Source: Candidatus Krumholzibacteriia bacterium
GTDB lineage: Bacteria; Krumholzibacteriota; Krumholzibacteriia; G020349025
Direction of reading: 5' to 3'
Length of the DNA: 17,332 bases
NCBI GenBank assembly: GCA_035649275.1
Contig: DASRJW010000128.1
Span: 1 to 17,332, forward strand
The first letter of the stretch is position 1. Every line of letters begins with the position of its first letter. The notes below the pieces were generated by a model that ran no database searches, was not told the origin of the DNA, and worked only from the letters and a program-made list of their open reading frames with translations. Made by a program: the position numbers and the translations under genes. This document shows, piece after piece, positions 7,995 to 14,500 of this stretch.

Positions 7995-9161
7995 TTAGTC
8001 GCTGAGGATCGCCTTGGCGATGGTGGAGAGCTGCATGAACGACGTGCCCTCGTAGATCTTGCCGATCTTGGCGTCGCGGTAGAGCTTCTCCACCGGGTAG
8101 TCCGTGGTGTAGCCGTAGCCGCCGTGGATCTCCAGCGCGGCGGAGGTGATGAACTCGGCGGCCTCGCTGGAGTAGAGCTTGGCCATGGCCGCTTCCTTGA
8201 GGAAGGGCTGGCCGGCGTCCTTGAGGCGCGCCGCGTTGTACACCAGCAGCCGGGACGACTCCAGCCGGGTGGCGCAGTAGGCCAGCTGGTGCTGCACCGC
8301 CTGGAACTCGCTGATCGTTTTGCCGAACTGCTTGCGCTCCTTGGCGTACTTGCAGGCGTATTCCAGCGCCGCCGCCGACAGCCCGATCATCTGGGCGCCG
8401 ATGCCGATCCGCCCCTCGTTCAGGATTTCGATGGCGATCTTGTAGCCCTTCCCGACCTCGCCGAGGACGCGGTGTTCCGGCACGGTGCAGTCGTCGAGGA
8501 TGAGCTCGCAGGTGCTGGAGGAACGGATGCCGAGCTTGCTCTCGCGCTTGCCCAGGCCGAAACCGGGATCGTCCTTCTCCACGATGAAGGCCGTGATGCC
8601 CTTGTAACCCTTGCTGGGGTCGATGTTGGCGAAGATCAGGAAGATCCCCGCTTCCCCGGCGTTGGTGATCCAGAGCTTGCGTCCCTGGAGCACCCAGGTG
8701 TTGCCGCGCTTCTGTGCCCGCGTCGCCAGGCCGAAGGCGTCGGAGCCCGAGCCCGCTTCGGACAAGGCATAGGCGGCCACGGTGTTCTTGGCCACGCGGG
8801 GGCCGTAGATGCGTTTCTGCTCCTCCGAGCCATAGCGCAGGAGGCCGTTGTTGAAGAGCGTGTTCTGCACGTCCACGAAGACACCGACGGACGCATCGAC
8901 ACGCGAGAGTTCCTCCACCGCCAGGATGGATTGGAAGAAGTTGCCGCCGGCACCACCGTGGATCTCGGGGATCTCGATGCCCATGAGTCCCATCTCGAAG
9001 AGGGCGGGGATGAGCTCCTCGTCGTAGCGGCCGGCCTCCTCCATGGCGCGGACGCGCGGCCGGACCTCGCCGAGGGCAAACTCGCGTACCGCCTGGCGGA
9101 ACATTTCTTCGTCTTCCGTGAGCATCGTGAGGGCTGGGCGGCTCATGGCCTCGACGGACAT
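7995..9161 (-). CDS. Acyl-CoA dehydrogenase (short-chain/butyryl type)
   Basis: This 388-residue flavoenzyme of fatty or branched-chain acyl-CoA oxidation introduces the C2-C3 double bond and passes electrons to electron-transfer flavoprotein. Visible signatures are YALSEAGSGSDAFG (131-144) and LWITNAGEAGIF (163-174) in the flavin/substrate middle domain, then RKQFGKTISEFQAVQHQLA (276-294), EIHGGYGYTTDYPVEKLYRD (344-363) and the catalytic Glu371 in IYEGTS. Glu in that position is the short-chain/glutaryl-type arrangement. The start ATG (9159-9161) has GGGGAG 8 nt upstream; the frame remains open further upstream without family similarity. Substrate chain length cannot be settled by eye. No ETF or other beta-oxidation gene is adjacent. 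Confidence 0.95.
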   Translation of the reverse strand: MSVEAMSRPALTMLTEDEEMFRQAVREFALGEVRPRVRAMEEAGRYDEELIPALFEMGLMGIEIPEIHGGAGGNFFQSILAVEELSRVDASVGVFVDVQNTLFNNGLLRYGSEEQKRIYGPRVAKNTVAAYALSEAGSGSDAFGLATRAQKRGNTWVLQGRKLWITNAGEAGIFLIFANIDPSKGYKGITAFIVEKDDPGFGLGKRESKLGIRSSSTCELILDDCTVPEHRVLGEVGKGYKIAIEILNEGRIGIGAQMIGLSAAALEYACKYAKERKQFGKTISEFQAVQHQLAYCATRLESSRLLVYNAARLKDAGQPFLKEAAMAKLYSSEAAEFITSAALEIHGGYGYTTDYPVEKLYRDAKIGKIYEGTSFMQLSTIAKAILSD

Positions 9162-9322
9162 CGTGGGCACTCCCCGTTGGGTCCCGGCAGCCGGCCGGGA
9201 CCAGCACTCGACCCGAAGGGGCGGCAAAGGCTAGCGGGAGCGTAGCAAATCCGCCACCCCGGTGCAGTGTCCAGCCAGGGCTTCCCGCGCCGCCCGGGAA
9301 GGAGTTATCTACACCGACGACG

Positions 9323-9354
9323 GCCTGCGAGCGGCCCCGGGAGCCGGCGCAGGC
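9323..9354 (+). promoter_or_regulatory. Hairpin abutting the ribosome binding site of the zinc ribbon gene
   Basis: GCCTGCG (9323-9329) pairs perfectly with CGCAGGC (9348-9354). An inner CGGC/GCCG (9332-9335 with 9343-9346) extends the stem. The Shine-Dalgarno AGGAGG begins at the next base (9355-9360). It could affect ribosome access, or be a by-product of high G+C content. Confidence 0.4.
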
Positions 9355-9368
9355 AGGAGGAGAAACGA

Positions 9369-9533
9369 ATGTCCACGTACGAGTACCAGTGCGACGCCTG
9401 CAAACACACCTTCACGGTCGACATGAACGTCGGTGCCCACGAGACCGCCAAGGTCGAATGTCCCAAGTGCAAGAGCAGCAACGTGAGGTGGCACCCCGCG
9501 CCGTTCTTCGCCAAGACCGCCAAGAAGAGCTGA
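9369..9533 (+). CDS. Small FmdB-type zinc ribbon protein
   Basis: The 54-residue protein begins MSTYEYQCDACKHTF, the standard opening of FmdB-family putative regulatory proteins. The four zinc ligands are Cys8, Cys11, Cys31 and Cys34, in two CxxC knuckles. It ends in a basic tail, AKTAKKS. The start is fixed by AGGAGG (9355-9360) spaced 8 nt; an in-frame upstream extension to 9267 has no support. Family function is poorly defined; FmdB was first linked to formamidase/amidase gene regulation. The gene is divergent from the acyl-CoA dehydrogenase (207-bp gap). Confidence 0.88.
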   Translation: MSTYEYQCDACKHTFTVDMNVGAHETAKVECPKCKSSNVRWHPAPFFAKTAKKS

Positions 9534-9545
9534 GAGGTCATCGAG

Positions 9546-9821
9546 GTCGGATCTCTTGCCAGTGCGCGGATCCCGCGCCGGTTCCTGGTACGGGTGCGAA
9601 TGCGTCGCGGCGGCATTGTGGCACTGCCCGCACATCTGCACCTGCTTGTCCGCCAGCAATCCAGGCTGGCCGCTCCCGTGCGCCTGGTGACAGGTGTCGC
9701 ACTGGAGAGCGTCGGGGTGGCTGAACTTCTGGGCGAGCATTCTCCGCTCGTGGCAGGGGCGCGGCGCCGGCTCCCAGGCGGGAGCGACTGCGCCACCGAA
9801 TGGGTGGCCGAAGGGACTGCG
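9546..9821 (-). pseudogene. Probable relic of a multiheme (doubled CXXCH) cytochrome c
   Basis: On the minus strand, inside the 441-bp space between the zinc ribbon and DUF4097 genes, one frame encodes FGHPFGG (9792-9812), KFSHPDALQCDTCHQAHGSG with heme motif CDTCH (9687-9701), then GLLADKQVQMCGQCHN with CGQCH (9618-9632), and HSHPYQEPARDPRTG. This is the doubled-CXXCH pattern of secreted multiheme cytochromes, where HP..DPRTG is normally followed by another C..CH. Here the similarity stops at the zinc ribbon gene on the other strand. I find no start codon with a ribosome binding site or signal peptide; ATG 9738-9740 lies inside the domain. The frame stays open to 9309 only by running antisense through the zinc ribbon gene. 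I read it as a truncated remnant; a very short functional protein is less likely. Confidence 0.5.
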
Positions 9822-9962
9822 GAACCTCTTAGGTGGCGGGCGCGTCTGGGAAGAAGAGCAGGGGAGAGTGCCGGAAACGCAACCTTCCGCCCTGATGCCC
9901 CGTCTCAAGCGTCGTGGGCGCCACCCTTTCTTCCCGGCGCTGCCCACGGGATCCCGAGCCCA

Positions 9963-9967
9963 GGAGG
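9963..9967 (+). promoter_or_regulatory. Shine-Dalgarno supporting a TTG start for the DUF4097 gene
   Basis: GGAGG lies 7 nt before TTG 9975-9977. No ATG or GTG in this frame has both a ribosome binding site and a following signal peptide, so this site decides the start. Confidence 0.65.
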
Positions 9968-9974
9968 GCTGACC

Positions 9975-11147
9975 TTGCAAAAGTCGAACTTTATCAATGC
10001 TTTGCAGCTCTCCGCCGGTTTCCTTTGGGGCGCTGTAGCGCTGCTTTCTCCGCCTCTGGCGCGCGGAGCGGTGCTGGATCGCGAGTTCACCTTCGAGGCC
10101 GAGGAGGTGTGGGTCGGCAACCTGATCGGCCAGGTGCGGATCGGCAGCCACGGAGGGAAGGACATCGTCGTCCGCGTCCACGTGGACGGACGGGATGCCA
10201 CGCCGGAGCTCCTCAAGCTCGAGGAACACCACGGCCACCGTGCCGAGCTCGCCATCATCTTCCCCGTGGAAGAGCACCGGCGTTACGTGTACCCGGCCCT
10301 CGGCAGCGGCAGCCGCACCCAATTCCGCGCGCGTGAGCACGACGGCGACTGGCTCTCCGAGCTGCTGCACGGGCGCGAGATCGAGGTGCGCGGCGAATCC
10401 TTCCGCGACGCCATCGAAGTCTGGGCGGACGTCGAGGTGCTACTCCCAGGAGGGAAGGACGTGACCATCTTCCTCGGCGTCGGTGCCATGGAAGCCCGTG
10501 ACGTGCGCGGCGACCTCGACCTCGACACGCAGAGCGGCCGCATCACGGTGGACGCTCTCGAAGGCCGTCTCCGCGCCGACACCGGCAGCGGCGCGGTGCA
10601 CGTGGGCAGCGTGCGCGGCGACGTGGACGTGGACACCGGGAGCGGCAGCGTGGACCTCGCCGACATCAGCAAAGCGCAGCGCGTCCTGGTAGACACCGGG
10701 AGCGGCGGCGTCGACGTGCGCAATGTCGAAGCGCGCGAGCTCGTGCTCGACACCGGCAGCGGCAGCGTCGACGTGGCGGACGCCCGCGTCGAGGAGATGA
10801 ACGTGGACACCGGGAGCGGCGGCGTGGAGGCCGTGGACATCGAAGCCGACGGCGTCCTCATCGACACCGGCAGCGGCAGCGTCGAGCTCGAGCTCTTGCG
10901 CCTAGGCGGCGGCCGCTACGAGGTGGACACGGGCAGCGGCGGCATCCGCCTGCGCCTGCCACGGGAAGTCTCCGCCGTCTTCGAGGTGGACACGGGGAGC
11001 GGCGGCATCGAGGTGGATCTGGAAGGCGTGGATCTCGGCCGCAAGCCCCGCCACGAGGCCCGCTTCACCGTGGGCTCCGGCACCTCGCGGGTGCGCTTGT
11101 CCACCGGGAGCGGTGGGGTGCGCATCGGCCACGGCCAGGAGGGCTGA
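9975..11147 (+). CDS. Secreted DUF4097-family beta-helix protein with DTGSG repeats
   Basis: This 390-residue protein starts at TTG. Residues 1-35 form a signal peptide (hydrophobic LSAGFLWGAVALLS, likely cleavage near ARG/AVL). Residues about 36-180 are beta-rich and not distinctive (VWVGNLIGQVRIGSH). From about 180 on there are parallel-beta-helix rungs. DTGSG occurs eight times at 18-21 residue spacing, preceded by DTQSG and followed by STGSG. The residues after DTGSG mostly alternate SV and GV. This matches the DUF4097 putative adhesin-like family, whose biochemical role is unknown. It is probably exported to the periplasm or surface. Alternative in-frame starts upstream lack any ribosome binding site. 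It ends 23 bp before a strong hairpin terminator. Confidence 0.88.
   Translation: MQKSNFINALQLSAGFLWGAVALLSPPLARGAVLDREFTFEAEEVWVGNLIGQVRIGSHGGKDIVVRVHVDGRDATPELLKLEEHHGHRAELAIIFPVEEHRRYVYPALGSGSRTQFRAREHDGDWLSELLHGREIEVRGESFRDAIEVWADVEVLLPGGKDVTIFLGVGAMEARDVRGDLDLDTQSGRITVDALEGRLRADTGSGAVHVGSVRGDVDVDTGSGSVDLADISKAQRVLVDTGSGGVDVRNVEARELVLDTGSGSVDVADARVEEMNVDTGSGGVEAVDIEADGVLIDTGSGSVELELLRLGGGRYEVDTGSGGIRLRLPREVSAVFEVDTGSGGIEVDLEGVDLGRKPRHEARFTVGSGTSRVRLSTGSGGVRIGHGQEG
10578..11003 (+). repeat. Eight tandem DTGSG rungs (54-63 bp period) in the DUF4097 gene
   Basis: GACACCGGCAGCGGC-like 15-mers recur eight times, with spacings of 18, 20, 19, 19, 19, 21 and 21 codons. DNA identity is high in the core and low between cores, so selection appears to act on the rung motif and recent duplication seems unlikely. 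Confidence 0.85.
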
Positions 11148-11170
11148 GGCGAAAAAAGCATCGACAGCGA

Positions 11171-11196
11171 AAGGGGCCGCGCTGTCGCGGCCCCTT
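11171..11196 (+). terminator. Hairpin terminator between convergent DUF4097 and cytochrome genes
   Basis: The perfect 11-bp stem AAGGGGCCGCG / CGCGGCCCCTT with loop CTGT is followed on the plus strand by TTCTCGTTT. Ending 19 bp before the cytochrome stop and starting 23 bp after the DUF4097 stop, it can serve both directions. Confidence 0.85.
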
Positions 11197-11215
11197 CTCG
11201 TTTCCTGGACGCAGG

Positions 11216-11773
11216 CTATTTGGTGGCAGCCTTCTTCTGCGGATTCGGGTGCGTGATCACGGCCACGGCCTTGGCGAAGTCGAAGGCGGTGAACGACGGG
11301 CTTTCCTTGTTGTGGCAGGTGGTACAGGTCTTCTCGTCCGGAAGCACGAGACCCGCAGCCACGGACTGGGCGCGGTCCTGCATCACGTTCATCTTCTGGT
11401 AGTCACCACCCGCCCCATGGCAACTCTCGCAGCCGACGCCGTCTTCCTTGACGAAAGCCGCGTCGAAGAGCTCCGCCGGTTTGCCGTAGCCGGTGACATG
11501 GCACTTCAGACATTCCGGACTCTGCTGCGGCGGCTTGGTCAAGCCCTTCTCCTTGGCCAGGGCGACGGCTTTGTCGCTGGCCAGGGTGGCGTAGGCCTTG
11601 GCGTGCTTCGACGCCTGCCAGTGGGCGAACTGGTTGCCCTTCGCCTCGGTCTTGTGACACATGGCGCACTTCTTGACGCCGATGAACTTGTGCTCCGTCT
11701 TCTTCTCTTGAGCCTGGGCGCCCACGGCGATGCCGAAGACGAGCAACGCCGCCCATACGACCTGCTTTTGCAT
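11216..11773 (-). CDS. Periplasmic tetraheme cytochrome c (cytochrome c554-like)
   Basis: This 185-residue protein starts at ATG 11771-11773 with GGGAG upstream. A signal peptide (1-22, ending AQA before QEKK) sends it to the periplasm. Four CxxCH heme-attachment motifs are present: CAMCH (36-40), CLKCH (88-92), CESCH (115-119) and CTTCH (150-154). A histidine-rich HWQASKHAKAYATL segment (51-64) is typical of the c554-like family and provides distal heme ligands. It is likely an electron carrier; specific partners are not encoded nearby. The frame stays open upstream to 11965 but that part has no ribosome binding site or similarity. Monocistronic. Confidence 0.93.
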   Translation of the reverse strand: MQKQVVWAALLVFGIAVGAQAQEKKTEHKFIGVKKCAMCHKTEAKGNQFAHWQASKHAKAYATLASDKAVALAKEKGLTKPPQQSPECLKCHVTGYGKPAELFDAAFVKEDGVGCESCHGAGGDYQKMNVMQDRAQSVAAGLVLPDEKTCTTCHNKESPSFTAFDFAKAVAVITHPNPQKKAATK

Positions 11774-12017
11774 CGAACCATCTCTCCCTTCCGCGGAGAC
11801 TGCGTGTCTCGGCACCATTCTAACTAACGCGGAGCGTTGTTGCGATCCCCGTGCTGTCCAGAGACGAATGGAGAAGCAGATGCTCCCGAAGGGGTTAGCA
11901 GTGGAGGAAAGGACGGCGTCGGAGGCTTTGTGTCCAAGGGACACAGTGCGGGGCGAAGCCGACAAGCCCCCGACTGGTTCCGAAGGAGGCGTTCATCGCC
12001 GACCGCAAGGGTCCGAT

Positions 12018-12041
12018 GAGTGGCGCTCGCAGGGGCCGAGC
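12018..12041 (+). repeat. REP-like hairpin repeat, copy 1
   Basis: The unit starts GAGTGGCGCTCGC and ends CCGAGC; it matches copy 2 at 21 of 24 positions. The inner GCTCG (12025-12029) and CGAGC pair around a 7-nt loop. Confidence 0.6.
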
Positions 12042-12064
12042 CTGATGGCCTTTAAGGGTTTGTC

Positions 12065-12088
12065 GAGTGGCGCTCGCCGGAACCGAGC
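12065..12088 (+). repeat. REP-like hairpin repeat, copy 2
   Basis: Same orientation as copy 1, 47 bp downstream. All three differences fall in the loop, and the GCTCG/CGAGC stem is kept. It lies 3 bp beyond the stop of the Lrp-family gene, so it could also act as a 3' end structure, although no U-tract follows. Confidence 0.6.
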
Positions 12089-12091
12089 TCC

Positions 12092-12556
12092 TCACTCCGC
12101 GATGAGCGGCAGGGGCGGGTGATCGCGCTTGAGCATCTTCAGAATGGCCAGCGACTCCATCCGGTCGATCAGACCGAGGGGGATGAGTCGGGCGTTGATG
12201 AAGCTCTCGAGCGCGGGGACGTCCGCCACCGCGACATGGGCGATGAAGTCGAAGCGGCCGAGCACTTGGGCGCAGTCCAGCACCTCGTCGAATTCCGCCA
12301 TAGCGCTGCTGAATTTCGACACCTCTTCCGGTGTCTGATTCTTCAGCGTGAAGGCCATGATCACTTCGAGCGCCCGGCCTACGCGCCGGGGTTCGACGCG
12401 TGCCGCGTAACCTTGGATGACACCCGAGGTCTCCAGGCGGCGCACGCGCTCCAGCGTCGCCGATTCGGAGAGGCCCACCTCGCGCGCCAGTCGTGTGTTG
12501 GTCATACGCCCCTCGAAGAGGAGCGTCCGAATGATCTTCGCATCGATGGGGTCCAC
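12092..12556 (-). CDS. Lrp/AsnC-family transcriptional regulator
   Basis: The 154-residue protein has an N-terminal winged helix-turn-helix (about 5-60) with the family pattern MDPIDAKIIRTLL, TNTRLAREVGLSESATLERV, RRLETSGVIQGY. The C-terminal RAM ligand-binding and oligomerisation domain (about 65-142) contains VLDCAQVLGRFDFIAHVAV. The start is GTG 12554-12556 (GTGGACCCCATCGAT), which fits the family N-terminus; the ribosome binding site is weak (GGGAG 13 nt upstream). It is transcribed divergently from pntAA, so it may regulate itself and possibly pntAA. The effector is unknown but is usually an amino acid in this family. Confidence 0.93.
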   Translation of the reverse strand: MDPIDAKIIRTLLFEGRMTNTRLAREVGLSESATLERVRRLETSGVIQGYAARVEPRRVGRALEVIMAFTLKNQTPEEVSKFSSAMAEFDEVLDCAQVLGRFDFIAHVAVADVPALESFINARLIPLGLIDRMESLAILKMLKRDHPPLPLIAE

Positions 12557-12635
12557 GCCGTCGATTATGCTCCCGATTCGGGCGGAGTCAATCCGGTAGC
12601 CGCACTCGCTGCGGTCGAGGGCCGAGGCAGGTGGT

Positions 12636-12671
12636 GGCCGCGGCCCCTCCGGGTCGAGAGCGGCCGCGGCC
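12636..12671. repeat. Paired 10-bp palindromes in the Lrp-pntAA divergent region
   Basis: GGCCGCGGCC occurs at 12636-12645 and 12662-12671. Each is a perfect palindrome and the centres are 26 bp apart. They could form one hairpin with a 16-nt loop, or be binding sites. They are G+C-rich, unlike typical Lrp sites. Confidence 0.4.
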
Positions 12672-12749
12672 CGGGCCTTTCGGCGCCAGACCTATGTTCT
12701 TGCCCGGCCGTCGAATGAGGCCGCGGGTCGGTGGATTCACGGAGCGCCG

Positions 12750-12778
12750 TTGTGAGCGGGCCCGTGCTTCGCTAGACT
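12750..12778 (+). promoter_or_regulatory. Predicted sigma-70-like promoter of pntAA
   Basis: TTGTGA (12750-12755), a 17-bp spacer and TAGACT (12773-12778) match the consensus at 4/6 and 4/6. Predicted transcription start near 12785 gives a leader of about 49 nt to ATG 12834. Confidence 0.5.
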
Positions 12779-12833
12779 CGGCGGCCGCTGTGCAGAAAAA
12801 TGGACCGCCAGCCGACTCGTCGAAGGGGGACGC

Positions 12834-13970
12834 ATGCGCATCGGTATCCCGAAGGAAACACGGCCGGGGGAGACGCGCGTCGCCCTCGTGCCCGACGCGG
12901 TGTCCCGCCTGGCGAAGTCGAATCTCGAGTTTCTGGTGGAGAGAGGCGCCGGCGCCGGGGCCTGGAGCGACGACAGCGGCTACGAGAAAGCCGGTGCCCG
13001 CCTGGTGGACACGGCACAAGTCTTCGAGGCCGAGGTCCTGGTCAAGGTGGCGCCGCCGACGCTGGAAGAAGCGAGGCGCCTGCGAGCGGGTCAGGTGTTG
13101 ATCGGCTTCCTGGCGCCCCTCGCCGATCTCGGCCTGGCCAAGGTGCTCGCGGGCACCGGGGCCACCTGCTTCAGCATGGAGCTGGTGCCGCGCATCACTC
13201 GCGCTCAGTCCATGGATGCGCTCTCGTCGATGAGCAGCATCGCCGGCTACAAGGCGGCGTTGCTCGCCGCCGAGCGCTTGCCGCGCTTCTTCCCCATGCT
13301 CGTGACGGCGGCAGGGACGCTGGCGCCGGCGCGCGTGCTCATCCTCGGCGCTGGTGTGGCAGGGCTGCAAGCCATCGCCACCGCCCGCCGGATCGGCGCC
13401 GTGGTGAGCGCTTTCGACGTGCGGCCGGCGGTGAAGGAACAGGTGCAAAGCCTGGGCGCCCAGTTCCTGCAGATCGAGATGCCGCAGCAGGACACGGAAG
13501 ACGCCGGCGGCTACGCCAAGGCGCTCTCCGAAGAGGCGCACCGGCGCGAGGTGGAGCTGCTCTCCAAGGCCGTTCGCGAGATGGACGTGGTGATCACGAC
13601 GGCTCTGGTGCCGGGACAGCGGGCGCCGCTCCTCGTCACCGAGGACATGGTGCGGAGCATGAAAGCGGGCTCCGTCATCGTCGATCTCGCCGCCGAGGCG
13701 GGGGGCAACTGCGCGCTCACCCGCCCGGGCGAGGACGTGGTGGTGCACGGCGTCACCATCCTCGGCCCTCTCAACTTGCCGGCCACGATGGCCGGGCACG
13801 CGAGCCAGATGTACTCGCGCAACATCTCCAGCTTCCTGCAGAACATGATCAAGGATGGCAAGCTCGCCGTGGACATGCAGGACGAGATCCTGCGCGGCTC
13901 CTGCCTCACCCACGAAGGTCGCATCGTGGCCGAGCGCACCCTGGCTCTCGTCGGAGCCGCTACGGCTTGA
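12834..13970 (+). CDS. pntAA: NAD(P) transhydrogenase subunit alpha, soluble domain-I part (PntAA)
   Basis: The 378-residue protein is the NAD(H)-binding domain I of proton-translocating transhydrogenase, which transfers hydride between NADH and NADP at the membrane. Visible features are MRIGIPKETRPGETRVALVP at the N-terminus, PRITRAQSMDALSS with the R-Q-D loop (119-132), the Rossmann loop GAGVAG (172-177), FDVRPAVKEQVQSLGAQF (194-211) and VIVDLAAEAGGN (281-292). These distinguish it from alanine dehydrogenase, a homologue of similar size. It ends after domain I with no membrane helices, as in three-subunit (Rhodospirillum-type) enzymes. Oddly, neither pntAB nor pntB follows: the next 530 bp hold only a doubtful minus-strand ORF, then thiI. 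AAGGGG lies 5 nt before the ATG. It is divergent from an Lrp-type gene. Confidence 0.93.
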   Translation: MRIGIPKETRPGETRVALVPDAVSRLAKSNLEFLVERGAGAGAWSDDSGYEKAGARLVDTAQVFEAEVLVKVAPPTLEEARRLRAGQVLIGFLAPLADLGLAKVLAGTGATCFSMELVPRITRAQSMDALSSMSSIAGYKAALLAAERLPRFFPMLVTAAGTLAPARVLILGAGVAGLQAIATARRIGAVVSAFDVRPAVKEQVQSLGAQFLQIEMPQQDTEDAGGYAKALSEEAHRREVELLSKAVREMDVVITTALVPGQRAPLLVTEDMVRSMKAGSVIVDLAAEAGGNCALTRPGEDVVVHGVTILGPLNLPATMAGHASQMYSRNISSFLQNMIKDGKLAVDMQDEILRGSCLTHEGRIVAERTLALVGAATA

Positions 13971-13983
13971 GGGGCTACGCCGC

Positions 13984-14361
13984 CTACCTGCCCGCCCTCA
14001 CCGCATCTTCGATGCGGTCGTCGGTCTCGGGCTCCGTCGGTGGTTGGAGCCACCCCTGACTCGGGAGGGTTGGCTGGCTGCTGAACTCCCGGAAGGTGGG
14101 TGAAGAAGACTCGAAGAACCCGGTCCCATCGAACGGTCTGCTGAAGACGAGACTCCTGTCGTTGGAGAGACCTGCGAGACTCCGCGTCGGCAGCCCAGCT
14201 CCATCCGCACCGAGACTCATCCCACCGAGCGGATCCCCGACCTGAAGCACGATCGGGAAAGTTGGTGTCGAGCCATCTTCCCAGAGGAAGCTGGCGGGGA
14301 TCGACGGCGGAGCCGTGAATGTCACCGCGACGTAAAGCGTAAAGCAAACGACGCTCAGCAT
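13984..14361 (-). CDS. Doubtful small secreted or membrane-anchored hypothetical protein
   Basis: The frame from ATG 14359-14361 encodes 125 aa ending TAG at 13984-13986. The first 22 residues (MLSVVCFTLYVAVTFTAPPS) look like a signal peptide or anchor. The rest is rich in Ser, Pro, Gly and Phe (e.g. GGMSLGADGAGLPTRSLAG) with no recognised domain. No clear ribosome binding site is present, and third codon positions are less G+C-rich than in neighbouring genes. It lies 139 bp downstream of thiI on the same strand. It could be a recent or relic gene, or a chance ORF; a longer version from TTG 14427 is less likely. Confidence 0.38.
   Translation of the reverse strand: MLSVVCFTLYVAVTFTAPPSIPASFLWEDGSTPTFPIVLQVGDPLGGMSLGADGAGLPTRSLAGLSNDRSLVFSRPFDGTGFFESSSPTFREFSSQPTLPSQGWLQPPTEPETDDRIEDAVRAGR
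14000..14018 (+). terminator. Perfect short hairpin 30 bp after pntAA
   Basis: ACCGCATC (14000-14007) pairs with GATGCGGT (14011-14018) around a TTC loop: an 8-bp stem with no T-tract afterwards. It may help end pntAA transcription; without a T-tract this is weak. It also lies inside the 3' end of the doubtful minus-strand ORF. Confidence 0.35.
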
Positions 14362-14500
14362 GACCCGGCCCCCGCGGACGGCAGGCTTGTGACCGCTCCA
14401 CTCCTCGGTCGCGATCTCGGCCGGCAACGAGGCTAACGACCCTCGTGTCCCACGTCAGTCGGGGGAGGCCCGGTTTCTGGGTAGGTCTTCTGCCTGATGG

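Larger units (their letters stand above)
11774..12091. other. 318-bp non-coding region between cytochrome and Lrp genes
   Basis: It should contain the cytochrome promoter on the minus strand (a TAGAAT -10-like hexamer is present near 11815, without a good -35) and the 3' end signals of the Lrp gene. I saw no credible gene. The right part carries the hairpin repeat pair 12018-12088. Confidence 0.5.

Noticed and set aside
7014-9245. 743-codon plus-strand frame across citrate synthase and acyl-CoA dehydrogenase
   Set aside because: It is a shifted frame of one gene and the antisense of the other; repetitive low-information composition.
9309-10370. 353-codon minus-strand frame as one intact protein
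   Set aside because: Only the 9546-9821 part looks like protein (cytochrome-like); the rest is antisense to the DUF4097 and zinc ribbon genes.
10283-10867. 194-codon minus-strand Ser/Thr/Pro repeat frame opposite the DUF4097 repeats
   Set aside because: Its repeats are simply the complement of the DTGSG codons; no start signal.
12834-13970. Alanine dehydrogenase instead of PntAA
   Set aside because: Size and Lrp neighbour would fit, but ITRAQSMDALSS, the FDVRPAVKEQVQSLGA segment and the VEAGGN-type region are PntAA features.
14427-14446. ACGAGG...CCTCGT hairpin after thiI
   Set aside because: Six-bp stem, 8-nt loop and no T-tract; too weak to call a terminator.
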